The notes under the pieces: generated by a model
What the model was told of the DNA's origin: nothing
Databases searched by the model: none
The model's input: the letters and a program-made list of their open reading frames with translations, nothing else
In this document: positions 9,301-15,399 of the stretch, piece after piece
Layout: each line of letters opens with the position of its first letter
Numbering within the stretch: position 1 is the first letter of the stretch
Made by a program: the position numbers and the translations under genes
NCBI GenBank assembly: GCA_946482495.1
Contig: CAMLRV010000021.1
Location: 1-16,958, forward strand
Direction of reading: 5' to 3'
Length of the DNA stretch: 16,958 bases
From: an uncultured Flavobacteriia bacterium
GTDB lineage: Bacteria > Bacteroidota > Bacteroidia > Flavobacteriales > Flavobacteriaceae

Positions 9301-10835
9301 CTATAACTCACCGCTAATTCTGGTTCCATACCACTACGACCCGCAGGAAGTTTAATAGGGAAAGACGTATTTAAAGTTCCCATATTATTTGGTGTTGGAG
9401 GCGCAATACTCACTACACCCGCAACTGGGTCAGCAGCTTTAATATCCTTAATAGATGTTGGTGTATAACTACCAGTTTCTGGAGATTCTGGTACTTTAAT
9501 AATACCATTTATAAAATCTGTAAAATGTGTCGTTTTAGAAACGATTTCTTGTGTGGTAGAAAGTAATGTATCTTTTTCTAAAGCCAACCATTTCTTTTGT
9601 TCTAAATCGAAATAAAAGGTTTTGATGTCTTTTGCCGTATAACCTGTTGGCAATTTTTTCTCATCGTATTTTAAATGAATTTTTGCTGGTGCATTTGTAA
9701 AATGTTCTCCATGAGGTAACATTCTATAACCATAAAAATCTGAAGTAACATTCACCATTTCTGGAGAAAGTGTTGGAACGTCTACGTAACGTAAACCAGC
9801 AATCGAAAAAGTTTTATTTGCAGTTAAACTATTTTTATCTGCTTCAATTTTTGCCCCTTCAAGTGATAAGTTATTTACTTGATCTTTTTCAAAAAGCTTG
9901 TTAACTTGTGTGTAATTTAGTTTGCTTTTATGTTCAAAATCAGCTTTTTCAATAATTTGATTGATGCTAATTGAATTTTCAATTTTTTCACCTTTATCAT
10001 TAATATAATGAACTGAAATTTCCTTTTTTGGTTCTAATTCATTTAACTGGATTTCAAAAGTTCCGTTAATTACAGGGAATTCAATTCCTGAAGCCACAAC
10101 TTTTGAAACGGTTTTATCTTTCACAAATCCACTAAATGCAATTTTCCCATTATATGAATTGGTATTAGACTGAGTAAAGCTAAGTTGTTCTTTGATTAAA
10201 TTACTTTCATAAACCAATTTTAAATTGCGAACCATGTATTGGTAATTCGCGTTTTCAAAAGTTGTAAACTTGATATAATTTTTTCCAAATTGAACACCAT
10301 TTGGATCAATTTTTTCTCTAACTTTTGACCATTCTTTATTAGTTTTAACCAAACAACCTCCAGTAGCAGGCAAATCGTTGATACTTTTTGTGGCCTGACT
10401 CGCGTCTTCTAAACCAAAAATTTCATATTCTAAGTAAATATTTTTTTCGTTTAAAAAGTTGTCACTTAAATCAAATGTGAAAATATTATCGGCAACTTCG
10501 TCAATAGGTAAGTTTTCACTTTTACCAATAATTCCCTTTTTTTCAAAAGCTAAAAAAGCTCCTGCTTCTTTATTTTCAACATTTAAAATATAGCTCTTCT
10601 TATTAATTCTTTCCGTTTTATAGGTTGGATATGAATTAATAGGTAGTATTTCATTTGTTGAATTATTTAATAAATAAACTCCTCCAGAATTACTTGAAGC
10701 ATCATATTTTATAAATTTATTTCCTATTACATAACTAATGGGTTGGGCAAAAACCATCAAGTTTACCATTAAAGCTACGAATACTTCTAGAACTAATTTT
10801 CTTTTTCTGATTCTAGTTAATATATTATTATACAT
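1..10835 (-). CDS. Giant exported SpvB/TcB-TcC/RHS-repeat protein, putative polymorphic toxin (3' partial)
   Basis: At least 3,611 codons run from ATG at 10835 to the left edge, where the frame is still open; frame anchors across the gene agree, with no sign of a frameshift. Residues 1-31 (RIRKRK, a hydrophobic stretch, then VFAQ) look like a Sec signal peptide, with an odd Glu at position 17. Residues 32-470 are a beta-rich extension containing YGYRMLPHGEHF. About 475-830 is an SpvB-like region (GTLNTSFPIKLPAGRSGMEP, then WMGLGWDLSIPG). DxNGDG motifs lie at residues 889, 970, 1625, 1807, 1913, 1991 and 2081. A GEVED-like domain is near 1500-1560. A TcdB-middle signature (YFDRREREFFGFEKV) is near 2173-2188. 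YD/RHS repeats occupy about 2770-3300, and the RHS core 3384-3505. Tc toxin B and C subunits of this type form a hollow shell holding a C-terminal toxin. Here B-like and C-like parts are fused and carry a signal peptide. The toxin tip and stop codon are beyond the window. Confidence 0.93.
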   Translation of the reverse strand, partial: MYNNILTRIRKRKLVLEVFVALMVNLMVFAQPISYVIGNKFIKYDASSNSGGVYLLNNSTNEILPINSYPTYKTERINKKSYILNVENKEAGAFLAFEKKGIIGKSENLPIDEVADNIFTFDLSDNFLNEKNIYLEYEIFGLEDASQATKSINDLPATGGCLVKTNKEWSKVREKIDPNGVQFGKNYIKFTTFENANYQYMVRNLKLVYESNLIKEQLSFTQSNTNSYNGKIAFSGFVKDKTVSKVVASGIEFPVINGTFEIQLNELEPKKEISVHYINDKGEKIENSISINQIIEKADFEHKSKLNYTQVNKLFEKDQVNNLSLEGAKIEADKNSLTANKTFSIAGLRYVDVPTLSPEMVNVTSDFYGYRMLPHGEHFTNAPAKIHLKYDEKKLPTGYTAKDIKTFYFDLEQKKWLALEKDTLLSTTQEIVSKTTHFTDFINGIIKVPESPETGSYTPTSIKDIKAADPVAGVVSIAPPTPNNMGTLNTSFPIKLPAGRSGMEPELAVSYSSDGGNGWMGLGWDLSIPGVSLDTKWGAPRYDASNETEIYAMGGGMLTLKDGTEYTNAHRKSGISRQAERQFYPRIEGSYAKIIRHGNNPTNYWWEVTDKTGNKSFYGGYTGGVVNNAVVKTNGGNIAYWGLYRTEDTNGNYVEYIYENQSVSLPGRPGDNGNEFFIKEIKYTLHSSAQDNYYKVSFNKSNNYNVGTPSTSNDRPDVQVNARNGVVQVTKDLLREIKVSFEQPGNSQTIRTYRFDYETHTFVKSQLTKIAEYDASGDLFYSNTMEYHNKDEAGNVINENNFIDSNESTMWNHDDDNIKGDLLLGSLAAGISNEFTNQGSALGSTKGWGLNGGLYVGFGIPCSGSNLFTAGVNGGYSYSESKGLISFMDVNGDGLPDKIYRKDGQIKFRPNLGLPGSTVGFGAPQDITGINQLSETTSDSKSVGVQASFGVFAGYTYNTSKSITKTYFSDVNGDGLIDLVDNGSVKFNHTLNTSYLNSASFSPDNSLTQNPVGSGPISSTVTNNVTLETMDQLRDENPQHDIVKIWTAPKEGTISITGDNVILDPIVPSPSGVFPSSSTDPYFNDYDGVRFSIQKNNSTFPGTIIKEGTISPTFSGAATVSNTQVDMNISSLSVAKGDRLYFRVQAKEEGTFDRVKWDPIITYSGTNETNVDGISYYSSAASEGFILSAKDVVAMSQNGTITMDWNTALSTITPYTFSDNLTFAIEKGNIDPTTGVFSVINTYYADVNQSIFNNLTLSSFDDGFGNSIPLSVVANNGFRFSVTSSSNVNWKAIKWEPRIILSPSAGGNDIISYPVVEYGIYNKKINEVLSKVNGLNNTGIVVRPVFDPNAFNSLADGNYFFNIVVKNSNKKVLASQNIIVTVDSSNLSTPVTVNGNDDISIVNDVTSTIYVEYFTSNLDAANIGALASEPITAQIYQSINTTAVTALTAPTGVNCSARWIKDIHFNGVLTALNTCFPNYLQINVPAKNVIRNTTYNLTVNLNGSARAAVWIDWNKSTAVDPGEYYNLTASSNISHNLNILVPVTALEGEINVRVLGGATLAPYTTTNFYTNPVGSVRDFKINVVSLKDTTKDIYCKIGNNEFGPNYRNWGHFAYHGGIVIKRGVDLNGDGLINTQQERRAVVLVGGNPVIIANYGIDSGNNIIPIDENALITNTSNPMGSCNGLSGQALIDCLQANSTQTATSTRFISLTPDEEFNIWLGSSKEVSVDEYHFSTSRMGVKNIKTIYVELPTGGTTSTANCDFPVISGISLINKGEGDSFSIGGSVGGVGGSLNTSTSFNWAELNYMDLNGDRYPDILTKDNVQFTNSLGALSETRNLGFGRVSTGETSSYGAGASGSFTVATTPGTYLAFNLPIFGGIGPIIIPITAPKVKASVGINANVGTGGNTEKTLWADMNGDGLSDRINLDGGIKVALNLGYGLDAEKIWVNGTSELSGTQTNFSGGAGYTYGDYAWGGGISLSASRAYTQSNLADINGDGLPDLILNNDSAILSYRINTGNGFNSNTYNNSGYISFNRSVAEGLNLAFSIPITIGIPPAFCFQIIINPSFGGEQTINRTENSLDDINGDGFMDILNGGNGSTNDGYLKARLSKIGKTNLLRKVNTPTGGSWEVAYERAGNTFEFAQSKYVLSTIKIFDAFTADNNWSNDRVLTSVEYEKPYFDRREREFFGFEKVKINQHGGFNTDINIQAASITLPNVYRYSVQEYHNKNYYLKGAVKKESLFDENNVVWTENKTTYGIYLPDTALTTSILRPSGFNDTNYSTAVDVDAVNYGSGVNHISSNVNFICTTLDKGRLFVTPIVSVKTFTEGQALGSNNKYVVTIMESIDAHGNVTQFRDYGEQGTDVYVSKIQYTPISAIENGYGFPNKIQVFDADGTTLKRERTAQYNASGDQERVITKLNATEDASVKMEYDTFGNLSKVINENSLDASGNQYFRAYTYDDVLHTFPTNITDAFGYTSSITYNYLFGVPVYNVDINMQPMRTRIDDRGRQIEITGPYELFVEGVTGGSEIGWTIRFEYQGETPVATKVNGASIDDDSYTKVYNGNGSFQAIIPDNNDNNDPTNSLCHALTRHFDPEYRADEQSVTTANQILTSTLSDGFGKPIQVKKMFARYLAATSGNVPNATNNAIEWLLAGKVKQDAFGRSIESYYPTTQTDNFTNLSTNISYIPANAFVYDNSSDAVEPSMATFDVLDRSLTTKLPGETEETVMEYKIENNQFLTIVTNELGQVQKSFTDIKGRTTETLEESVTGDILTAFEYNNLGELLKVTDVANNITTSSYDLAGRRLELRHPDNGITQFVYDRASNMIERKTSNLLYAGQSIEYKYTYNRLDEIKYPQNPENNVHYYYGTAGNSDAANDNAVGRLWYHVDATGTQYMKYGRLGELTLNRRSVAVPGDRVYWFQTEWTYDTWNRVKTIKYPDQELVTYKYNKGGELHAMISEKNGTPNKDIISQLGYDKFGQRVYLRYGNGTETTYNYQAERRRLDRMKVQSNTTYGAASTRQFVNNKYNYDALSNVLSIQNNTVAMPTTTQIGGRSWQEFTYDDLNRLTTASGNFVGRNDNGVGYNHSKYTMAMSYDSQHNIINKIQNHETAVSTSPTAVAGTWTQVEQTSYSLNYQDYNTADYNVAGYEYKQPHAPRKIVDQPTLPGCCDPATDVRVKTKTFEYDRNGNQTKVTSKICTSETVEIIRENLWDEENRLRAIDLNPEANTIHPIAIYTYDAGGDRVIKQNATSVAIYENAKQVGTAIKSDFMLYPSGMLVARPAADGTGALSYTKHYFAGTQRVSSKIGTTSNLGKFLQDWTLIENSSGGAPINLVSTSHDQLTIAETGVTHVYTQFEITPTPTFSSNTAFLPVSSFTETGTETEAYWFHPDHLGSSSYITNFTGEVSQHVEYFAFGETFIEEHKNSHNSPFKFNGKELDEESGLYYYGARYYDPRLSLWTATDPLSGFNPIFEVDNYFDGDHNGGIYNSFNHATYSYCYQNPIKLIDPNGKQVKSEYLGSFSTNSSMFNGIVDGFIDSIPGIGALKEIYKLTTNSEYRSKLFTMIKDIAANPAEFLKTVAKDKYEAYKAVLSGGGTDQQRYDVGNDLGGLLFGLIS
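321..686 (-). other. RHS repeat-associated core with DPNG boundary
   Basis: Residues about 3384-3505 of the giant protein carry the family hallmark order: HPDHLGSSSYITN, FAFGE, FKFNGKELDEESGLYYYGARYYDP, LWTATDP and finally YQNPIKLIDPNGK. In TcC and Rhs proteins the core is an aspartyl autoprotease that cuts at the end of this block and frees the C-terminal tip inside the shell. The Asp residues in TDP and IDPNG are candidates for that function by analogy. Confidence 0.9.
8350..9430 (-). other. SpvB-like region of the giant RHS protein
   Basis: This is roughly residues 470-830. It starts with VVSIAPPTPNNMGTLNTSF and contains the characteristic ELAVSYSS.GGNGWMGLGWDLSIP stretch, then YAMGGGMLTL and a RQFYPRIEGSYAKI segment. 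These features match the N-terminal SpvB domain found in Salmonella SpvB and in TcB/TcdB insecticidal toxin subunits. In those families this part is structural, not the ADP-ribosyltransferase part. Boundaries are approximate. Confidence 0.8.
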
Positions 10836-10849
10836 GAATATATTGGTGT

Positions 10850-12886
10850 TTAATTTATTATTAATTTATGAGTTGTTGTAAATCCTTCAGTTTGTACTTT
10901 CACTAAATACACTCCTGCGGCATTAAGCGTAAAAGTTTGGTCATAGGCTTTATCGCCATCTAATTTTTTAGTAATTAACTCTTTGCCTAAAAAGTCGTTA
11001 ATAGTTATTAATGCTGGACCTGCTTCTACTAAATTGACCACCACATGGAATTCATTTGAAATTAAAGTTGGATTTGGATATACACTACTATAATTTCCTT
11101 TATCTAATGGTTGAACTAAAGTAATCGTAACTGTGTCTTCCACTGTACATCCTGTAGCAGTATCTGTAATTATACATTTGTAAACTCCTGATTCTGTTAC
11201 AGAAATACTTGAAGTTGTAGCAAAAGAAACATCATCTTTATACCATTCGTAAGTTGCTGTTGTAGAAGTTACTTGAGTAGAAGCGTCTAAATTAATTGCG
11301 TTTCCGCTCATTAAATATTGGTCTGGGCCTAATTCTAAATGAATACCTGGTGTTGGAGAAACTTGAAATAATGCTGTTTGCGTATAACCAGTATTATCTG
11401 TAACTGTAACTTGATAATTTCCTGTATTTAATGTTACAAATAAATTTGAAGTCGATTGATTTAACTGTAAGTTATATGGGTTATCAGTTCCGTGAATATT
11501 GATGGTGAAAACTGGCTGACCACCTTTAATTTCAACAGTCACATTTCCTTGAGTAGCATTACAAGCCATTGGTTGCACCGATGGAAAAATTAACATTTTT
11601 GGTCCTACTCCAAAAGTAAATTGATTGTAAGTTGTAGTATCACTTGCCCAATTTAAGTTATTATAAACTGCATATCCGTTGGCATCAAAACTGCTTACTG
11701 GATAAATACTAACATTAGATCCATTAAAGTTTGAAAGTGATGTGTTATTCGCATTTCTATCAATTAATAACCAAAATGCTTCATTTGGAAGAAGTGTTAC
11801 GCTTGCGTCTGGAATATATTTTAAGTTCGTACTTGTTGTATGAATAGAAGGTCCGAATTTTTCAACTAACCAAGTTCTACTCATTTTCTTAATTCCATTA
11901 GTAAGCGTTAAGGTTGGAATTTCAGAAGTATTATTATCGCCAATCATTAAGAAGTTTTGATCTTCAATATGACCTGTATTTAAATTATTATCTGATTGCT
12001 GCGTCCCTGTCCAAAAAATCATTTTTTTCAACAATGACGTATCATGAATAGAAGCCGATTGTTTCTGATTTAATGTAGAATTTAAATCTTTACCAATTCC
12101 GAAGATTCTATTTTTAAAGATGGCATTATTTTCTTTATGCCAAAATATTTGATTTTTCGAATTGTAGTAATGCACATTTTCATCTAAAGTAATTCCATAT
12201 TTTAAAGCCAAATAACTTTCAACTCTCCATTTTTCTTTTTCATTTAAAGCTCTTTTATACACAATAAATTCAGGAATATCTCCAACAAAATTTAAAGAAC
12301 CTGTAAAAAGTTTTCCAACTAAAATAGAACTTTCACCACTTGAACCATATGAATTATATACTTTTTTAGCATTGAAATTATGCCATAGTAATGTGTTAAT
12401 TCTTCCATTTGGTCTTGCCGAAGAAGAACTTGGATAGGTAATTGAAATGGCATTTTTATCAAAAGTAGTGGTACTTAATTTAAAAGCTTGTTCATTAACA
12501 CTTCCTGCTGGAACAGTTAGTCCAGCATTCCAATCGGTACTAATTAAAGCATATTTAACACTTGGATCAGAATTAGGTAGAGGAAGATTTACAATAAAAA
12601 CTGTTGCATCTTTCATACTCTCTAATTTACTTTGATAGTACACATAATCTGTATTATCGAAATTAAAGGAATAATTATAATTAAATAAGGAATTGGTTAA
12701 AGTAGTTCCGGTTCCTAATTGAATTTGCTTATTACTAGAACTAAAATCCTTATATTGGAAAGTTGTACCAGTAGGCGTTACTTTATTTACTTTAGACCAA
12801 ATCTCGCTTCCCGAAACACCACCTGGGCTTTGAGAAAAACCTAGTGTGGCGTTTAATAGAAATAATACAGTTACAATTTTTTTCAT
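10850..12886 (-). CDS. Secreted multidomain surface protein with T9SS type A sorting domain
   Basis: The protein has 678 residues. The start at 12886 (MKKIVTVLFLLNATLGFSQ) gives a typical lipid-free Sec signal peptide. Residues about 20-210 contain beta-rich sequence ending in FVGDIPEFIVYKRALNEKEK. This leads into the SYLALKYGITL motif near residues 223-233, a signature of a Bacteroidetes secreted-protein domain often placed next to LamG/concanavalin-like folds. Residues about 443-510 (GNVTVEIKGG... NTGNYQVTVTDNTG) resemble a SprB-type repeat. Residues about 520-590 (ATYEWYKDD ... GVYKCIITD) are Ig/PKD-like. Residues from about 600 (SVYPNP) to the end (THKLIIN) form a T9SS type A sorting domain, so the protein should be exported through T9SS and attached to, or released from, the surface. 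No catalytic motif was recognised; an adhesin or ligand-binding role is inferred. Its TAA stop lies 14 bases before the start of the giant RHS gene, so the two are probably cotranslated from one mRNA. Confidence 0.9.
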   Translation of the reverse strand: MKKIVTVLFLLNATLGFSQSPGGVSGSEIWSKVNKVTPTGTTFQYKDFSSSNKQIQLGTGTTLTNSLFNYNYSFNFDNTDYVYYQSKLESMKDATVFIVNLPLPNSDPSVKYALISTDWNAGLTVPAGSVNEQAFKLSTTTFDKNAISITYPSSSSARPNGRINTLLWHNFNAKKVYNSYGSSGESSILVGKLFTGSLNFVGDIPEFIVYKRALNEKEKWRVESYLALKYGITLDENVHYYNSKNQIFWHKENNAIFKNRIFGIGKDLNSTLNQKQSASIHDTSLLKKMIFWTGTQQSDNNLNTGHIEDQNFLMIGDNNTSEIPTLTLTNGIKKMSRTWLVEKFGPSIHTTSTNLKYIPDASVTLLPNEAFWLLIDRNANNTSLSNFNGSNVSIYPVSSFDANGYAVYNNLNWASDTTTYNQFTFGVGPKMLIFPSVQPMACNATQGNVTVEIKGGQPVFTINIHGTDNPYNLQLNQSTSNLFVTLNTGNYQVTVTDNTGYTQTALFQVSPTPGIHLELGPDQYLMSGNAINLDASTQVTSTTATYEWYKDDVSFATTSSISVTESGVYKCIITDTATGCTVEDTVTITLVQPLDKGNYSSVYPNPTLISNEFHVVVNLVEAGPALITINDFLGKELITKKLDGDKAYDQTFTLNAAGVYLVKVQTEGFTTTHKLIIN

Positions 12887-12904
12887 TTGTAGATCTTCAT
12901 TACT

Positions 12905-12934
12905 TTTTTAAGTATCTTTTTGGAGACTTAAAAA
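12905..12934 (-). other. AT-rich inverted repeat in the intergenic gap
   Basis: Two perfect 9-base arms (tttttaagt at 12905-12913 and acttaaaaa at 12926-12934) flank a 12-base loop. The hairpin starts three bases after the protease stop codon and fills much of the 50-base gap. Only one pair per arm is G-C, so the stem is weak. It could be a partial terminator or attenuator, an mRNA-processing or stability element, or chance in AT-rich DNA. It lies between two genes that otherwise look co-transcribed. Confidence 0.4.
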
Positions 12935-12936
12935 CA

Positions 12937-15381
12937 TTATTGTTTTATGAATTTTGCTTGATAATTTTTATCTTTTGATTTCGCTAATAAAATGTAAGTT
13001 CCAGAACTTAAATTTTGAAGATCAATAGATTTTTTATTCACACCTGCTTCATATATTTTATTATTCACATCTTCAAAAACTAGTTTCCCAGTTAAATCAT
13101 AAATCTGAACTTCAAGAGTAGAACTTTCAATAATTGAAAACTGGATGTTAAGAATATCATTAATTAGTGGATTTGGATAAATAACCATTTCGCTTTTTTC
13201 CATTGAAATAGAACTATCAATTGATTCATCATTAATAATATTTTGGATGTCTTTATCGCTGTAAGAAATTCTTTGGTTATAATCTTCATCTGTACAACCA
13301 ATATGAGCCAGAAAATCCGAACCAAATTCTGCTGTAAAGCCTTCATCTATTGTACCTCCGTTTTGAGATTGTGGTAATAATTCGATAAAATCTGCAGCTT
13401 TATACTCCACGAAATCAGGATTAATAGCTTGATGTGATGGAATGAATTTAATGATATTACTTGCTTTAATTGTATTCGCAAGTACTTTAGTTCCAACAAA
13501 ATCGGAAAGTTCATTATCTTGATTTTGTAAGAACACTAAATTGTCTTGACAAAAACTGATTCCAGAAACAATTAAGCTAAAAGGTTGCCCTGTTTGACAA
13601 GCATCAACTAAATTTTCTTTGTGAGAGATTTGCAATTGAAACATTCCTCCAGTTGAAGGAATGGCATCTTTATATACTTCAATTTTTTCAATATTATCTC
13701 TGTCATTATCCCCTCTTTGTGCTTTTTGGGTTAAATCCGAAAATGCATTTCCTTGAATTTGTTCTTTTAAAATCCATGGCAATAGCAAATTGTTTGAAGT
13801 ACTGTTTAGAGTTGGGTCGATTAAAGTTAAATCGTCATTTCCATTGCTATCTTTTCTAATTAATCTAATATCTAAATCATTAATTAATTTTGCGGCAGTT
13901 TCATTAATTGCAGCGTTTGGATTATTGATATCAATTGGCACCACATTACCGGCAGGATCTGTCCAAGCCAATGTTACTTTTAAATCTTCTTGTCCTGTTG
14001 CGGCTAGATTGATTTTAATAACATCTCCTTCTTGTAAAACATCTTCTCTGATGATTACATTTTTACCTCTTTGTTTGATAGTAGTAGCTGCTTTTTCTAA
14101 ATTAACAACACCCCAGCCATATTTATAATCTGGTCCTTTATCATCAATTTCATCAATGTTGTGAACTAATAAAGCTCTAACAGTAGATGACCACATATTT
14201 GATGGGAATTTTGAATTCCAATAATTATGCAATAAAGCGATACCACCAGTTACACCAGCAGCAGCTTGCGAAGTACCACTATATAATCCATACGTATTAT
14301 TTTGGGTTTCAATACTTGATAAAACATTTTTACCATGCGTTACAAAATCGGGTTTAATTCTTCCGTCATCTGTAGCTCCCCAACTACTATATGCTTCGTC
14401 AATTAGACTACTATTATAGTTGCCGTTTTCAGGTGTCCCGTCTGTTAAATTTACCGAACCTACTACTAAAACATTTTTAGCTACGCCAGCGCCTTCTAAT
14501 AAGTCTAAACCTTGTAAAACATTTACTTGTGGATATTGAGGAAATCCATTTGTATTAACATCATCTCTTGCATTTCCAACTGATTTAACGATTTGGAATT
14601 CTGGGCTACTACACATTACAGCATCCCATTGTTGGGCGATGTCATTATATCTTCCGAATTCTGCCGCATGCATGTAGATTGGATTTAACCCAAAACTAGT
14701 ATTCGCGATTTTAATATTATCAATTGTACTAGCTTGTATCATTTCTGATGGAACGTTTAGCCAGTCCCATGCTTTGATTGTTCCTTTAAAAGCAACTCCA
14801 CGCACTAAATTATTGGAAGGCGAACTTGTGCTTGGCAAATATTGATTCCCGATTAAGGTTCCAGCAATATGAGTGGCATGTCTTTGTATCGTTGCATTTT
14901 GTCCAGTAACATATTCAATTCTACTTTGAAGTGCAGCTGGTGGAACAGTTGTACGAAACATTTCATGGGCTCTTCTTGGCTGACCGTTTTCCCACAAAGC
15001 AATTCTGATACCATTACCTTCTAAGTTCAAACCATCAAATCCATTTTGAAGCACATCGGCTTTCAGTCCAGAAACTACTTTATCATTATGTGCGATAAAA
15101 TATTGTGGTTTCCCTAAGGCATTTTCACCAATAAGCTCACTATATTCCCCTTCTTTAGTTTCAATAATTTTTTTGAAGCCTTGTTTCAAAAATTTGCTGA
15201 TGGCATTTTCTTGTTTCTTATTATAATCTTCAACGCTTTTTTCTAAAACTATTTTAGAAGATTTATTTTTTAGCATACTTAATGAATCTGTTTGACCATA
15301 GGAATTCCATGAAGCCAAGCACAAAAAGCAAACTAAGTAAAATAAATACTTATGTTCATAAAAATTACATTTCATTTTCAT
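12937..15381 (-). CDS. Secreted S8 (subtilisin-family) serine peptidase with T9SS type A sorting domain
   Basis: The protein has 814 residues. The start at 15381 (MKMKCNFYEHKYLFYL) gives a Sec signal peptide ending near SWNSYGQ; a second ATG two codons on is equally possible. Residues about 30-115 look like a propeptide. The S8 domain spans about 120-430, with the His motif HATHIAG (His171), an oxyanion Asn in SVGNA (Asn270) and the nucleophile in SGTSQAAAG (Ser371). Where the catalytic Asp is expected (IALWDxG in relatives) the sequence is IALWENG, so Glu131 replaces Asp. Residues about 441-600 match the beta-barrel that follows KP43-like subtilases (VTLAWTDPAG, then RDNIEK). Residues 610-695 form a VEYKAADFIELLP...HIGC module common in Bacteroidetes secreted proteins. 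Residues from about 733 (VIYPNP) are a T9SS type A domain, implying export across the outer membrane and anchoring or release there. It lies between the fibre gene (18 bases) and the next T9SS cargo gene (50 bases). It might process neighbouring products; that is inference. Confidence 0.93.
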   Translation of the reverse strand: MKMKCNFYEHKYLFYLVCFLCLASWNSYGQTDSLSMLKNKSSKIVLEKSVEDYNKKQENAISKFLKQGFKKIIETKEGEYSELIGENALGKPQYFIAHNDKVVSGLKADVLQNGFDGLNLEGNGIRIALWENGQPRRAHEMFRTTVPPAALQSRIEYVTGQNATIQRHATHIAGTLIGNQYLPSTSSPSNNLVRGVAFKGTIKAWDWLNVPSEMIQASTIDNIKIANTSFGLNPIYMHAAEFGRYNDIAQQWDAVMCSSPEFQIVKSVGNARDDVNTNGFPQYPQVNVLQGLDLLEGAGVAKNVLVVGSVNLTDGTPENGNYNSSLIDEAYSSWGATDDGRIKPDFVTHGKNVLSSIETQNNTYGLYSGTSQAAAGVTGGIALLHNYWNSKFPSNMWSSTVRALLVHNIDEIDDKGPDYKYGWGVVNLEKAATTIKQRGKNVIIREDVLQEGDVIKINLAATGQEDLKVTLAWTDPAGNVVPIDINNPNAAINETAAKLINDLDIRLIRKDSNGNDDLTLIDPTLNSTSNNLLLPWILKEQIQGNAFSDLTQKAQRGDNDRDNIEKIEVYKDAIPSTGGMFQLQISHKENLVDACQTGQPFSLIVSGISFCQDNLVFLQNQDNELSDFVGTKVLANTIKASNIIKFIPSHQAINPDFVEYKAADFIELLPQSQNGGTIDEGFTAEFGSDFLAHIGCTDEDYNQRISYSDKDIQNIINDESIDSSISMEKSEMVIYPNPLINDILNIQFSIIESSTLEVQIYDLTGKLVFEDVNNKIYEAGVNKKSIDLQNLSSGTYILLAKSKDKNYQAKFIKQ

Positions 15382-15399
15382 CTTCCGTAATTTTTATAA

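Noticed and set aside
13790..14128. Plus-strand 112-codon open frame
   Set aside because: It lies wholly inside the S8 peptidase gene, antisense to conserved motifs, and its translation has no recognisable domain.
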